A stretch of 64,000 bases of DNA from Methylobacterium iners (GCF_022179305.1 NZ_BPQP01000016.1:1-64000); one strand, 5' to 3'. Counted from the stretch's first letter, positions 24,371-33,135 are shown. Notes: generated by a model from the sequence alone, not told the origin. Translations and numbers: made by a program.

Positions 24371-26296
24371 GTGATCCGGATCTGTCTCGGTCTCCTCATT
24401 CTCGCGACCGCACCAGCGATGGCCGAGGTGACACGGTTCGAGACGCTCTCGGTCCAGCGGCCGGCCCTCGAGGGGCGACACTTCGGTGAGCGGGGCACGG
24501 CCGAGATCGTCACGGGCCGGGCCACCATCGCGGTCGATCCGGCCGACCCGCGCAATGCCATCATTGCCGATCTTGCGCTCGCGCCACGCAACGTCGAGGG
24601 CCGGGTCGAGGCGGTGGCCGACGTGGTCCTGCTACGGCCGGAGCAGCCGAACGGCATCCTCCTCGTCGACATTCCCAATCGCGGTCGCAAGGTCGTCACC
24701 GCCCTCGTCGAGGACGCGCCCGAATCCTCGGGGCGGCTCGAACGCGCCGAGGATGCCGGCCGCGGCCTCCTGCTCGCCCGGGGCTACACCCTGGCCTGGA
24801 TCGGCTGGCAGGGCGACGTGGCGCCGGGAAGCCTGGGCATCAAGCTTCCCGTCCTGGCAGGCATCACCGGACCCTCCCGGGAGGAATGGGTGTTCGGCGA
24901 TGCCGCGGATCCTGTCGAGGCCGGGCTGTCATGGCCGGCGGCCGACCTCGATCCCGCGAAGGCACGGCTAACGGTCCGGGCCAGGGCGGAAGACGAGCGT
25001 CTCAACCCGCCCGACATGCGGTTCTGCTTCCTCGATTCCCGGCGCATCGCGATCACGCGGCCGGCCGCGGGCTTCGACGGCAGCGCGCTCTACGAGTTCA
25101 CCTACACGGCCCGCGATCCCACCGTCGCCGGCCTCGGCTTCGCGGCGATCCGCGACGTCGCGCTCTTCCTGCGTTCCGAGACCGGCCCCAGCAACCCGCT
25201 GGCGACGGGCGGGCGCACGGGCATCGAACACGTCATCGGCTTCGGCATCTCGCAATCGGGCCGGGTGCTGCGGGACTTCCTCCATCTCGGCTTCAACGCG
25301 GATGCGGCCGGGCGCCCCGTCTTCGACGCCCTCATGCCGGTGATCGCCGGCAGCCGCCGGAGCTTCACCAATGCGCGCTTTGCGCAAGCCGGCCGCGCGC
25401 CCGGCCCACACCGGGACCGGCTCTACCCGGTCGATCAGTTCCCCTTCACCTACGCCGTCACCGACGACGCGGTGAGCGGCCGGCGCGACGGCCTGTTCCT
25501 GCGCTGCCGGGAGACCGGGACCTGCCCACGCGTCATGCAGGTCGAGAGCGAGTACGAGCTCTGGGGGTCGCTCGGCGGCCTTCTCACGACCGACACGACC
25601 GGCCGCCACCTCGACCTGCCCCCGGAGGTCCGGGCCTACATGGTGACCGGGGCACCGCATTACGCATCGCGCGACGCCCGCACCCGGGCGGACCCGAACT
25701 GCGCCCTGCCGCTCAGCCCGGTCCGGATCGCCGCTTCCGTCCGGGCGCTGCTCGTCGCACTGGAGGCCTGGCTTCGGGAGGGCGTCGAGCCGCCGGCGAG
25801 CCGCTACCCCATGCGTAGCGACGGCACGCTCGCCGAGCCGGAGGGATTGTACCCGCCGATCCCCGGCCTGCCCTTTGCGGGCCTCGCCAACCGTGCCCGA
25901 TGGATCGAGCCGGGCGCGCCGCTGCCCAGCGTGCGCGGCAGCTATCCCCTGCTGCTGCCCCGACCCGATCCGGACGGCAACGCGCTGGCCGGCATCCGGC
26001 TGCCGCTGATCGCGGCGCCGCGGGCCACCTACACCGCCTGGAACCCGACGCGGGGCCTGGCCTCGGCTACGCTCTGCGAGCAGCAGGGCGGCGTCCTCGC
26101 CTTCCCCGCGACGGAGGCCGAGCGCCGGGCCAGCGGCGACCCGCGCCGCTCCCTTGAGGCACGCTATCCCACCCCGGGTGACTACGTGGCGGCGGTGCGG
26201 GAAGCGGCCGAACGGCTCGTCGCCGAGCGCCTGCTCCTGCCGGAGGACGCGGCCGAGATGGTGGCGGAAGCCGCGCAGGGACGGCTCGCGCGCTGA
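24371..26296 (+). CDS. Secreted alpha/beta-hydrolase domain protein
   Basis: The 641-residue product begins with a signal peptide (ICLGLLILATAPAMA, cut near residue 19) from a GTG start. A beta-rich N-terminal half contains LLVDIPNRGRK and GYTLAWIGWQGDV. The central GFGISQSGRVLRDFLHLGFN carries a G-x-S-x-S nucleophile-elbow-like motif. The protein matches the large alpha/beta hydrolase domain family of periplasmic proteins (Abhydrolase_10-like) in which the substrate is unknown. Esterase activity is inferred. It is followed by a convergent MRJP-like gene. Confidence 0.8.
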   Translation: MIRICLGLLILATAPAMAEVTRFETLSVQRPALEGRHFGERGTAEIVTGRATIAVDPADPRNAIIADLALAPRNVEGRVEAVADVVLLRPEQPNGILLVDIPNRGRKVVTALVEDAPESSGRLERAEDAGRGLLLARGYTLAWIGWQGDVAPGSLGIKLPVLAGITGPSREEWVFGDAADPVEAGLSWPAADLDPAKARLTVRARAEDERLNPPDMRFCFLDSRRIAITRPAAGFDGSALYEFTYTARDPTVAGLGFAAIRDVALFLRSETGPSNPLATGGRTGIEHVIGFGISQSGRVLRDFLHLGFNADAAGRPVFDALMPVIAGSRRSFTNARFAQAGRAPGPHRDRLYPVDQFPFTYAVTDDAVSGRRDGLFLRCRETGTCPRVMQVESEYELWGSLGGLLTTDTTGRHLDLPPEVRAYMVTGAPHYASRDARTRADPNCALPLSPVRIAASVRALLVALEAWLREGVEPPASRYPMRSDGTLAEPEGLYPPIPGLPFAGLANRARWIEPGAPLPSVRGSYPLLLPRPDPDGNALAGIRLPLIAAPRATYTAWNPTRGLASATLCEQQGGVLAFPATEAERRASGDPRRSLEARYPTPGDYVAAVREAAERLVAERLLLPEDAAEMVAEAAQGRLAR

Positions 26297-26366
26297 GACA
26301 TCGGACCAGGAGGCCGTTGCCGTCCCTCGAAGATGGCCCACGCGGGAAAACGAGTCCGTAGCCGGC

Positions 26367-27509
26367 TCAGTTCCGCAGCGGCTTGGCGCCGATCGCCATC
26401 CGGTAGATCGTCGTCGGGAACTCCACGCGCGAGGTGCCGCCGTTCATGGCCTTGGTCCGGTTCATCTGGGCCGCCGGGATCCAGAGGCCGCCCTCCTCGT
26501 CGATCCACATGGCGTCGCCCCAGACGAGCCGGCTGTCTTGGATCAGGGTCGTCTTGGTCCCGTCGGGCGCGATCTTCAGGATGGCGAGGGCGTCGGTGTC
26601 GCTCGCGTAGATGTTGCCGTCGGCATCGATCGCGGTGCCGCCCGTCGAACCGATCGGTGCGTGAAGGACGACGTTCTTGGCACGCTCCAGCTCCGTGACC
26701 TTCGGATCGTGGAGGAGCCGTGCCGGAATACGGTAGAGCGGGCCTGTGCAGGGCTGGTAGTACAGGGTCCCGCCATCCGGCGAGACCTCGATCTGATCGG
26801 CGTGGATGTAGATCGGCGCGCCCTTCGGATCGGCGAGCTGGCGGCTCTCGCCGGTGAGCGGCCGCTGGGCCGTCATCGAGGGGTGCCGGTCGAGGACCCG
26901 CCAGAGATGGCCGTTGTCGAGGTCGAGCACGATCAGGCCCGGCTCGCCCGCATCGGTCAGGTAGACGCGCCGCCCGTTGAAGCGGAAATCGTCGACGAAG
27001 CTCTTCGGCCCCGTCGCGACGTCGAGGGGATAGACCCGGCGAACCTTGTTCGTGGCGAGATCGATCCGGACGAGCTTCGGCCCGCCCGGCAGCGGCGCTT
27101 CGCCGAGGCCAGGAGCGCCCTTGTCCACGGCCCATAGGTCGCCGTCGGGGCCGATCCGGATGGCATTGAGGCCGACGAAGGCCTTGGCCGCGTCGTCGCC
27201 CGGCTTCCAGGCGTTCCAGGCCGCGTCGGGATAGGCGACGGGCTTGCCGTTGACCCATTCGCCGAGCGCGATCCCCTTTCCCTGCTCCTGGCGCTGGAAC
27301 GGCGAGAACAGGCGCCCGTCCCGCGAGCGGGTGATGCCGTTGAAGACGAGGTCCGAGCGCAGCATCGGCACGAGCTCGGCCGGAAGGGGCTTCGCGGCAG
27401 GGGGGGCACCCGATCGGCGGTCGGGCTCCGGCACCGGGGTTGGTTCCTGCGCGCCGAGCGGCAGCGCCGACGCGAGAGCCAGCAGCCCGCCCACGAAGAT
27501 CGCTCGCAT
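26367..27509 (-). CDS. Major royal jelly/yellow-like secreted beta-propeller protein
   Basis: The 380-residue protein has a signal peptide (IFVGGLLALASALPLGA) and then a six-bladed-propeller pattern. Its blades include GLNAIRIGPDGDLWAVD, GRRVYLTDAGEPGLIVLDL, IEVSPDGGTLYYQP and GTAIDADGNIYASDTDALAILKIAPDG. This fits the MRJP/yellow family, whose bacterial members are of unknown function, with lactonase-like or ligand-binding roles proposed. The ATG at 27509 gives the signal peptide. It is separated by 128 bases from mdoG upstream on the same strand. Confidence 0.85.
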   Translation of the reverse strand: MRAIFVGGLLALASALPLGAQEPTPVPEPDRRSGAPPAAKPLPAELVPMLRSDLVFNGITRSRDGRLFSPFQRQEQGKGIALGEWVNGKPVAYPDAAWNAWKPGDDAAKAFVGLNAIRIGPDGDLWAVDKGAPGLGEAPLPGGPKLVRIDLATNKVRRVYPLDVATGPKSFVDDFRFNGRRVYLTDAGEPGLIVLDLDNGHLWRVLDRHPSMTAQRPLTGESRQLADPKGAPIYIHADQIEVSPDGGTLYYQPCTGPLYRIPARLLHDPKVTELERAKNVVLHAPIGSTGGTAIDADGNIYASDTDALAILKIAPDGTKTTLIQDSRLVWGDAMWIDEEGGLWIPAAQMNRTKAMNGGTSRVEFPTTIYRMAIGAKPLRN

Positions 27510-27637
27510 GATGGTCCGTCCCCTCCGGCCGGCGGGGCGAGGAATCGCTCCCACCGCGGGCCGGGCTCCTTGTCCATGCCGGTCGGGGAATCGCAAGAGC
27601 GACAAAACGTTCCCCACCGTCCGGGGAGGTTGCCGCC

Positions 27638-29242
27638 TCACGCCGCCGCGTCCCAGGTTTCGCTCACCGCCCGGCCCTCCCGCATCAGCTGGGCGCGCAG
27701 GATGACGTCGCCGGGCGGCATCGCGACGGGCGGGCGCCACTCGACGTAGAGGCGCCAGCCGCCGGTCTGGCGGACCCGTTCGAGGACGGGATCGACCAGG
27801 GTGCCGGCGCTGGCGGACACCTCAGGTGCGAGGCCGGCGCCGTCGGCCGGCAGGGCCGGGCCCTCGAAATCGACCACGAAGAGCCGCCGCCCGGGGATCG
27901 GCGGGCTCACCGGGCGCAGGGTGTCGGGCGAGCCGATCCGGGTCGAGACCACGCGGGCAAGGTGCCCCGGCAGGCTCGCGTCCGGTTCGCGCCCGACCGT
28001 GGTCAGGGTGTAGCCGAGGGCGAGCGGAGACCCTGCCCTCAACGGCGCCCGGGCTACGAAGGCCGCCACGATGTTGTCGGCATATTCCTCCCGCGAGGGG
28101 ATCTCGTAGAGCTGGACCGCGCCCGCCCCGAAGCCGCGGCCGGGGGCCACCCACAGCCCGGGCCTCGCCTCCTGCCGGGCCTCCACGTCGAGATAGGCGG
28201 CGAAATCGCGCTCGCGCTGCAGGAGCCCGAAGCCTTCGAGCGGATCGACCTCGAAGCTCGAGACCTGGGCGACCGCCCGGCCGTTGAGGAGGGGGCGCCA
28301 CAATCGGTCGCCGGGCTTGGCGACGACGAGCCCGTCGGAATCGTGGACCTGCGGCCGGAAGTCGTCGAGGGCCTGGGCGCCCCGGGCGCCCGGCCCGTTC
28401 TGCCCGTGCAGGAACATGCTGGTGAGCGGCGCGAGCCCGAGGCGTTCGATAGTCTTCCGCGGGTGGAGCGTCGCCGCCACGGAGAGCCGCGAGGGATCGC
28501 CGGGCTCGACCACGAAGCGGTAGGCGCCCGCCAGGCTCGGCGAATCGAGAAGCGCGAAGATCGTGACGGCGCCCCCCTCCGAATCCGGCTCGCAGATCCA
28601 GAAGGCGGTGAAGTCGGGGAATTCCTCAGGCTGGGGCAGCCCGGTGCCGATCGCGGCCCCCCGGGCCGAGAGCCCGTATTCCTGGCCCCGCCCGCGCAGC
28701 CGGAAATAGGAGGCGCCAAGGAAGACGAGAAACTCCTCCTGCGCCTCGGGCCTCCCCCGGTCGAAGGCGTAGTGCAGGCGAAAGCCCGCGAAGCCGAGCT
28801 CGGGGGAAAAGTCCTGCCCCGCGAGAGCGCCGCCGAGGTCGAACAGCCCAGGGCGATAGGCGATCGGCTGGGGCGGACCGGATTTCGGCTGCAGGAACAG
28901 CGCGACCCGCTTCCCGTGCAGGAAGCCGCGGTGAAACATCTGCGCGGAGAAGAAGCGGCCGAGGCGCGGAGCGGCCTCGGGCCGGAAGGCGATGGCCCGA
29001 TAGCCGTCATAGGTGAGGGCGCGAAGCGGAGCGGGCAGGTCGTCGGGGCGCGGCGTATAGGGCGCGTCCGCCAGGCGCTGCGCCTGCGCGATCACCCCCT
29101 CGTAAGTCATCGGGCCCGTCCCCTGGCCGGCCTGCGCCGGGACAAGCATCGCACCGGCAGCGCCGAGCGCCGTTCCCAGCACATCCCGGCGCGAGACCGA
29201 CCGCCGCGCCTGACCGGTTCCATCCCCCGCCCGATGTCCCAT
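27638..29242 (-). CDS. mdoG: Periplasmic glucan biosynthesis protein, MdoG/OpgD family
   Basis: The 534-residue protein starts with a twin-arginine signal (SRRDVLGTALGAAGAMLVPAQA), then the MdoG domain with YEGVIAQAQRLADAPY, YDGYRAIAFRPE, FHRGFLHGKRVALFL and the closing YVEWRPPVAMPPGDVILRAQL. It acts in the periplasm on osmoregulated periplasmic glucan backbones made by MdoH. The Tat signal points towards the OpgD subgroup, but the partner arrangement points towards OpgG; both names are possible. It is divergent from mdoH across 145 bases instead of forming the usual mdoGH operon. Confidence 0.92.
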   Translation of the reverse strand: MGHRAGDGTGQARRSVSRRDVLGTALGAAGAMLVPAQAGQGTGPMTYEGVIAQAQRLADAPYTPRPDDLPAPLRALTYDGYRAIAFRPEAAPRLGRFFSAQMFHRGFLHGKRVALFLQPKSGPPQPIAYRPGLFDLGGALAGQDFSPELGFAGFRLHYAFDRGRPEAQEEFLVFLGASYFRLRGRGQEYGLSARGAAIGTGLPQPEEFPDFTAFWICEPDSEGGAVTIFALLDSPSLAGAYRFVVEPGDPSRLSVAATLHPRKTIERLGLAPLTSMFLHGQNGPGARGAQALDDFRPQVHDSDGLVVAKPGDRLWRPLLNGRAVAQVSSFEVDPLEGFGLLQRERDFAAYLDVEARQEARPGLWVAPGRGFGAGAVQLYEIPSREEYADNIVAAFVARAPLRAGSPLALGYTLTTVGREPDASLPGHLARVVSTRIGSPDTLRPVSPPIPGRRLFVVDFEGPALPADGAGLAPEVSASAGTLVDPVLERVRQTGGWRLYVEWRPPVAMPPGDVILRAQLMREGRAVSETWDAAA

Positions 29243-29367
29243 GTCGTCTCCTTGAGCCTCGAGGCGCGTCCGCCGCGCGTTCTCGCATACCCGCCCCGGG
29301 CGGACTGCCCTGAAAAGATGCGTTCGGCCGCTGAATTGTGCCCGTCAGGGTCGTTCTGGCGACATTC

Positions 29368-29381
29368 AGGTCGACCGACCT
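29368..29381. promoter_or_regulatory. Short inverted repeat upstream of mdoH
   Basis: AGGTCG-AC-CGACCT is a perfect 6-base inverted repeat with a 2-base centre, seven bases before the first mdoH ATG and in the mdoG-mdoH divergent space. It may be an operator or chance. Confidence 0.3.
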
Positions 29382-29387
29382 AGGTTA

Positions 29388-31490
29388 ATGAGCGTGCCGG
29401 CAGCCGTGCCGCGGGTGGGAGCGATCCGCCCGGTTCGGCCGCCCAGGCTGCGGCACGTCGCTCGTCGGGGCACCGGCGGGCGCGATGCTCCTGCGTCCTC
29501 CCTCCTTTCGAGTTCCACGGCCAGCATGTCCATCACACGGTTGTCGCACGACGCCTCGGCCGCCGAGGTTATGCCGGATCCGGGTCTCGCGGAGCGCTTT
29601 ACGCCCGAGGCGGCCCCGGGACGCGGCGCGCCCGAACCGGAGCCGGCCCTCCTCGCGCGCCGCCTCCTGCTCGCGGTCCCTTCGCTCGCGACCGCCGCGG
29701 CCATCACGGGCCTGGCGCTGGCCGCCTACGGCGAGCCCGAGGGCTGGCTGGCCTGGACGGTGCTCGTCCTGTTCGGCCTCGTCATGGCCTGGCAATCCTT
29801 CGTGGCCTGGCAGTACCTCTACGGCCTGATCGCCGCCGGCCTCGGCGACCGCGCGAAATCGGCCCTGGAGCGCCGCTCCGAGACCGTGCCGGCCAAGGCC
29901 TCGGGCCTGAGCCGGACGGCGGCCGTCGTCGCGATCCATGCCGAGGACGCCGTCGCGGTCTTCGCGGCCCTGCGCGTCATGGCCCGCTCGCTTCAGCGCG
30001 AGGGCGGGCACGGCGACGACATCGAGATCTTCGTCCTCTCCGACACCCGCGACGGCGCCATCGCCGCGGTGGAGGAGCACGAATTCGCCCGCATCCAGGC
30101 CTGGCGCGAGGCTGGCGGCCCCGGCCTGCCGCGGTTCCGCTACCGGCGGCGCGAGCGCAACATCGGCCGCAAGGCCGGCAACATCGCCGAGTTCTGCGCC
30201 ACCTACGGCCACGAGTACGATTTCATGATCGTGCTCGACGCCGACAGCCTGATGACGGGCGCCGCCATGCGCCGCCTCGTCAGGCTGATGGAGGAGAGCC
30301 CCCGCGTCGGGCTGATCCAGACCGTGAGCTACGCCACCGGCCGCGACACCCTGTTCGCCCGCATGCAGCAGTTCGCGGTGCGCCTCTACGCGCCGCTCGC
30401 CATCCGCTGCCTGGAGACCTGGCAGGGACCGGACGGCAGCTACTGGGGCCACAACGCCATCGTGCGGGTCGACGCCTTCGCCCGGAACGCCGAGCTGCCC
30501 GTCCTGCCCGGGCGCGCGCCGCTCGGCGGCGAGATCCTCTGCCACGACATCGTCGAGGGCGCGCTCCTGCGGCGGGCCGGCTGGGAGGTTCGCCTGCTGC
30601 CGGAGATGGGCGGAACCTGGGAGGAGATGCCGACGAACCTCGTCGATCTGCTCGGCCGCGAGCGCCGCTGGTGCCAGGGCAACATGCAGCACTTGCGCGT
30701 CGTCCCGATGCCGGGCCTTCGGCCGGCAAGCCGCTGGCACCTGGTCGTCGGCATCCTTTCGTACCTCGCCTGCCCGCTCTGGGTCCTCTTCCTTGCCGCA
30801 GCCGGCACCCAGGCCGCGCTCACCGGCGACCTCGGGCTCCTCGCCTACGGCCTGACCGGAACCGGCCCCGCAGCCCACGTGCTCGCAGCCCTCGTCGTCG
30901 CGGTGATGGCCCTGCCGAAGCTCCTCAGCCTCGGGCACGTCCTCGCCTCGGCCGAGCGTCGCGCCGCCTTCGGCGGCACCCGCTCGCTCCTCGTCAGCGC
31001 CGCGCTCGAACAGGCGATCTGGGTGCTGCTCTGGCCGGTGATGACCCTGTTCGCGGCGGGCGCCGTCGCCTCGACCTTCCTCGGCCGCGTGGTGCGCTGG
31101 GACTCCCAGGTCCGCGACGACCGTCGGGTTCCGTGGGCGGAAGCCTGCCGGCTCCAGGCCGACGCCCTGGTGGTGGGCGCCGCGCTTGTCGGGCTCCTCG
31201 TCTATGCCGGCGATCTCTGGCTCGGCCTCTGGCTGGCGCCCGTCGCCCTCGCGCTCCTGACGAGCCCGGCCCAGAGCGTGCTCACCAGCAGCGCCCGTCT
31301 CGGCCGCAAGGCGCGGGCGGCCGGGCTGTTCCTGACGCAGGACGACACCGCCCAGGCCCGCGAGCTCGCCGAACTCGCCGAAATCCGCGGCGGGACGCCC
31401 CTCCCCGAGACCGGTACCCGCACCCGCACGGCGCGCGGTTCCGAGCCCCTCTGGGTGGCGGACGAGGCCGGGGCCGGCTCCACGCAGTAG
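29388..31490 (+). CDS. mdoH: Glucans biosynthesis glucosyltransferase MdoH
   Basis: The inner-membrane glycosyltransferase polymerises UDP-glucose into the beta-glucan backbone and exports it. It has two membrane helices (LLLAVPSLATAAAITGLALAA and the WTVLVLFGLVMAW helix), then the family 2 glycosyltransferase domain with DFMIVLDADS (metal-binding D-x-D), a later HDIVEGALLRRAG and the RRWCQGNMQHL (Q/RxxRW-type) motif, and several C-terminal helices. The family usually has about 700-850 residues. Starting at 29388 gives 700 residues; the ATG at 29526 gives 654 and removes a basic, poorly conserved leader, so the true start is uncertain. Confidence 0.93.
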   Translation: MSVPAAVPRVGAIRPVRPPRLRHVARRGTGGRDAPASSLLSSSTASMSITRLSHDASAAEVMPDPGLAERFTPEAAPGRGAPEPEPALLARRLLLAVPSLATAAAITGLALAAYGEPEGWLAWTVLVLFGLVMAWQSFVAWQYLYGLIAAGLGDRAKSALERRSETVPAKASGLSRTAAVVAIHAEDAVAVFAALRVMARSLQREGGHGDDIEIFVLSDTRDGAIAAVEEHEFARIQAWREAGGPGLPRFRYRRRERNIGRKAGNIAEFCATYGHEYDFMIVLDADSLMTGAAMRRLVRLMEESPRVGLIQTVSYATGRDTLFARMQQFAVRLYAPLAIRCLETWQGPDGSYWGHNAIVRVDAFARNAELPVLPGRAPLGGEILCHDIVEGALLRRAGWEVRLLPEMGGTWEEMPTNLVDLLGRERRWCQGNMQHLRVVPMPGLRPASRWHLVVGILSYLACPLWVLFLAAAGTQAALTGDLGLLAYGLTGTGPAAHVLAALVVAVMALPKLLSLGHVLASAERRAAFGGTRSLLVSAALEQAIWVLLWPVMTLFAAGAVASTFLGRVVRWDSQVRDDRRVPWAEACRLQADALVVGAALVGLLVYAGDLWLGLWLAPVALALLTSPAQSVLTSSARLGRKARAAGLFLTQDDTAQARELAELAEIRGGTPLPETGTRTRTARGSEPLWVADEAGAGSTQ

Positions 31491-31671
31491 AGGACGGCGG
31501 TCCGCCTCAGCGGCGCGATCGTCAGCGGGGACGGACAGGGGGCCGACGAGGAGCGATCCTGGTCGGCCCTCTGTCCGTTCCGCGTTCGATGCCGGCCTTC
31601 CCATCCGTCGAGGACAGGCCAGCGAGGCGTCTACCGATCACGGAAGAGGCTCGGCCTCTCCGGTCGCGTGC

Positions 31672-32127
31672 TCAGCCGCCGGAGGCGAGGAGCCGGTCGC
31701 GCAGCCGGGTGATCTCGCCCTGCAGGCCGCGCAGGTCCTCGGGCGTCATGCCCGAGGCCTTGAGGACGCCGCTCGGGATCTGCCGCGCCCGCTCCTGAAG
31801 CGTCCTGCCCTGTGCCGTCAGACGAATGCGCACCTGGCGCTCGTCGTCGGGGTCACGCCGGCGCTCGACGTGCCCGGCCGCTTCGAGCCGCTTGAGCAGC
31901 GGGGTCAGCGTGTTGGACTTCAGGTGGAGCTTCTCGCCCAGGCTGCCCACGATCTGGTTGTCCTCGGCCCAGAGCGCCACGAGCACGAGGTACTGCAGAT
32001 AGGTGAGGTCCAGCGCCTGGAGCAGGGGCTCGTAGACGCGATTGAACGACAGGTTCGCGGTGTAGACGGCGAAGCAGAGGAACTCGTCTAGGTGAGGTTC
32101 GGCGTTGCGCGCGGGGGAAGCGGCCAT
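31672..32127 (-). CDS. OhrR-type MarR family regulator (organic peroxide sensor)
   Basis: The 151-residue protein has the OhrR N-terminus: LCFAVYTANLSFNRVYEPLL, with the reactive cysteine at residue 18, and LTYLQYLVLVALW with both tyrosines that contact it. The winged helix-turn-helix follows (LGEKLHLKSNTLTPLLKRLEAAGHVERRRDPDDERQV). OhrR represses peroxide-defence genes until the cysteine is oxidised by organic hydroperoxides. I prefer the ATG at 32127 (GAGG eight bases upstream) to a GTG at 32148. Operator-like repeats lie directly upstream and before each gene to its right; no ohr gene is present in the window, and the likely targets are the secreted peptides and esterase. Confidence 0.92.
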   Translation of the reverse strand: MAASPARNAEPHLDEFLCFAVYTANLSFNRVYEPLLQALDLTYLQYLVLVALWAEDNQIVGSLGEKLHLKSNTLTPLLKRLEAAGHVERRRDPDDERQVRIRLTAQGRTLQERARQIPSGVLKASGMTPEDLRGLQGEITRLRDRLLASGG

Positions 32128-32160
32128 TGTCGGAGCCTCGGCTGTCACACGATCCGGAAA

Positions 32161-32188
32161 CTATATCGCACACGATCTGATCGCAAGG
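32161..32188. promoter_or_regulatory. Operator-like repeat A, upstream of the OhrR-type gene
   Basis: ATCGCACACGAT-CTG-ATCGCAA matches the consensus ATCGCwTrCGAT-N3-ATC shared by repeats A to E. It sits about 38 bases from the regulator's ATG. A minus-strand TATAGT at 32160-32165 could be the -10 of the regulator, so binding here would give autoregulation. Confidence 0.65.
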
Positions 32189-32219
32189 CTTGACGTGGCC
32201 CCTCACTCGGGCCATTTAG

Positions 32220-32250
32220 ATCGCAAGCGACATGATCGCTTGCGGTATAA
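32220..32250. promoter_or_regulatory. Operator-like repeat B, before the frameshifted secreted-protein gene
   Basis: CGCAAGCGA and TCGCTTGCG form a perfect 9-base inverted repeat (32222-32230 and 32236-32244) around CATGA. TTTAGA lies just before and TATAAAGG just after. A TTGACG at 32190-32195 with TTTAGA at 32215-32220 may be the promoter. Confidence 0.7.
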
Positions 32251-32260
32251 AGGTGCTCTG

Positions 32261-32529
32261 ATGTCCACCTCTGCTCCACGATCGCCGCCGCCCTCCTCGG
32301 CCTCTCCGCCGCCGCGGCGCCCGCCCTCGCCACCAACAGCGATTCCGCTATCGACCGGACGCCGGTCGTCGGCACCAGCGCCTCTCCGGCCCGGGCTGTC
32401 TCGGAAGTCCTGACCACCGGCTCGATTTCGGTCCGCAGCCGGGCCAGTTCGGCCAAGGAAGGCAACGCCGAGCAGACCAACTTCGTCGTTCCCCAACATG
32501 GTCAGACCTCGGGCGGACACGCCTACTGA
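32261..32529 (+). pseudogene. Frameshifted copy of the small secreted protein
   Basis: From codon 3 to the TGA at 32527-32529 this stretch encodes a protein clearly homologous to the next gene (shared AALL, NSDSAID, TTGSI, SSAKEGNAEQTNF and QTSGGHA). The ATG at 32261 is out of frame with it. The start reads ATGTCCACC where the intact copy has ATGTCCCACC, so one C is missing. No alternative start exists in the protein's frame before an upstream TAA. The ribosome binding site AAGG and operator B remain. The damage is a single base, so it could be recent, phase-variable or a sequence error. Confidence 0.8.
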
Positions 32530-32595
32530 TCAGTTCTCGCACCCCGCCATCGTACGCGAGATGGCCGAGCCCCACGTCCGCTTCGGTCCATATAG

Positions 32596-32628
32596 GTCGC
32601 ATACGATTTTATCTTTTGTGATTATAAA
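32596..32628. promoter_or_regulatory. Operator-like repeat C, before the intact secreted-protein gene
   Basis: GTCGCATACGAT-TTT-ATCTTTTGTG aligns base for base with repeats B, D and E. TATAGG lies immediately upstream (32591) and TATAAA (32623) downstream. The latter touches the ribosome binding site AAGGAAGG, so the upstream TATAGG is the more likely -10. Confidence 0.65.
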
Positions 32629-32641
32629 GGAAGGTTCTCCG

Positions 32642-32911
32642 ATGTCCCACCTCCGCTCCACGGTCACCGCCGCTCTGCTCAGCCTCTCGGCGGCCGCGGT
32701 TCCCGCTCTCGCCAACAGCGACTCCGCCATCGATCAGACCCCCATCTTCTCCGGCGCGGCAGCACCTGTGCGGCTCGCCTCCGACGACGACCTCACCACC
32801 GGTTCGATCGGCGTCCGCAGACAGGTCAGCTCGGCCAAGGAAGGCAATGCCGAGCAGACCAACTTCGCCGTTCCCCAGTACGGTCAGACGTCGGGCGGAC
32901 ACGCTCGCTGA
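32642..32911 (+). CDS. Small secreted protein in the OhrR-linked cluster, unknown function
   Basis: The 89-residue product has a signal peptide (STVTAALLSLSAAAVPALA, cut near residue 24) and a short polar mature region of about 65 residues without cysteine, ending QTSGGHAR. DDDLTTGSI and SSAKEGNAEQTNF are shared with the broken copy upstream and are probably the functional core. The start has a strong AAGGAAGG ribosome binding site and operator C upstream, so expression is probably controlled by the OhrR-type regulator. I do not recognise the family; the mature part is likely disordered. Confidence 0.8.
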   Translation: MSHLRSTVTAALLSLSAAAVPALANSDSAIDQTPIFSGAAAPVRLASDDDLTTGSIGVRRQVSSAKEGNAEQTNFAVPQYGQTSGGHAR

Positions 32912-32986
32912 TCGTAGCGACGTCCCACGGCTTCACACCATCGCAGGCGATTGACCGAGGCACGAGCCCCGCTTCGCCCCGTATAG

Positions 32987-33011
32987 ATCGCTTACGATAA
33001 TATCTTTATCG
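32987..33011. promoter_or_regulatory. Operator-like repeat D, apparently orphan
   Basis: ATCGCTTACGAT-AAT-ATCTTTATCG follows the repeat A-E consensus and has TATAGA just upstream. The 25-50 bases before it also resemble the region before repeat C (CGAGCCCC...CGCTTCG...). No gene starts behind it before repeat E, about 75 bases further on, so it looks like what is left of a further cassette copy. Confidence 0.6.
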
Positions 33012-33087
33012 ATGTAATAGCGCGCCGCTCCATTCAACCTCCGTCGGGAGCGAATGGCAGAGGAAGCCCCATCTTCCACACTTAAGT

Positions 33088-33120
33088 ATCGTTTGCGATA
33101 TTATCGCTTCCGTTATAAAT
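33088..33120. promoter_or_regulatory. Operator-like repeat E, before the esterase gene
   Basis: ATCGTTTGCGAT-ATT-ATCGCTTCCG plus TATAAAT at 33114-33120 matches repeats B and C in sequence and spacing. The esterase ATG follows at 33136 behind a GAGAGAG ribosome binding site. Confidence 0.65.
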
Positions 33121-33135
33121 CCGAGAGAGCCGCTG

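Noticed and set aside
29385-31604. 739-codon minus-strand open frame over mdoH
   Set aside because: Antisense of a clearly real glycosyltransferase gene.
32261-32413. Open frame from the ATG at 32261 (MSTSAPRSPPPSS...)
   Set aside because: Pro/Ser-rich out-of-frame product of the frameshifted copy; homology to the paralogue is in the other frame.
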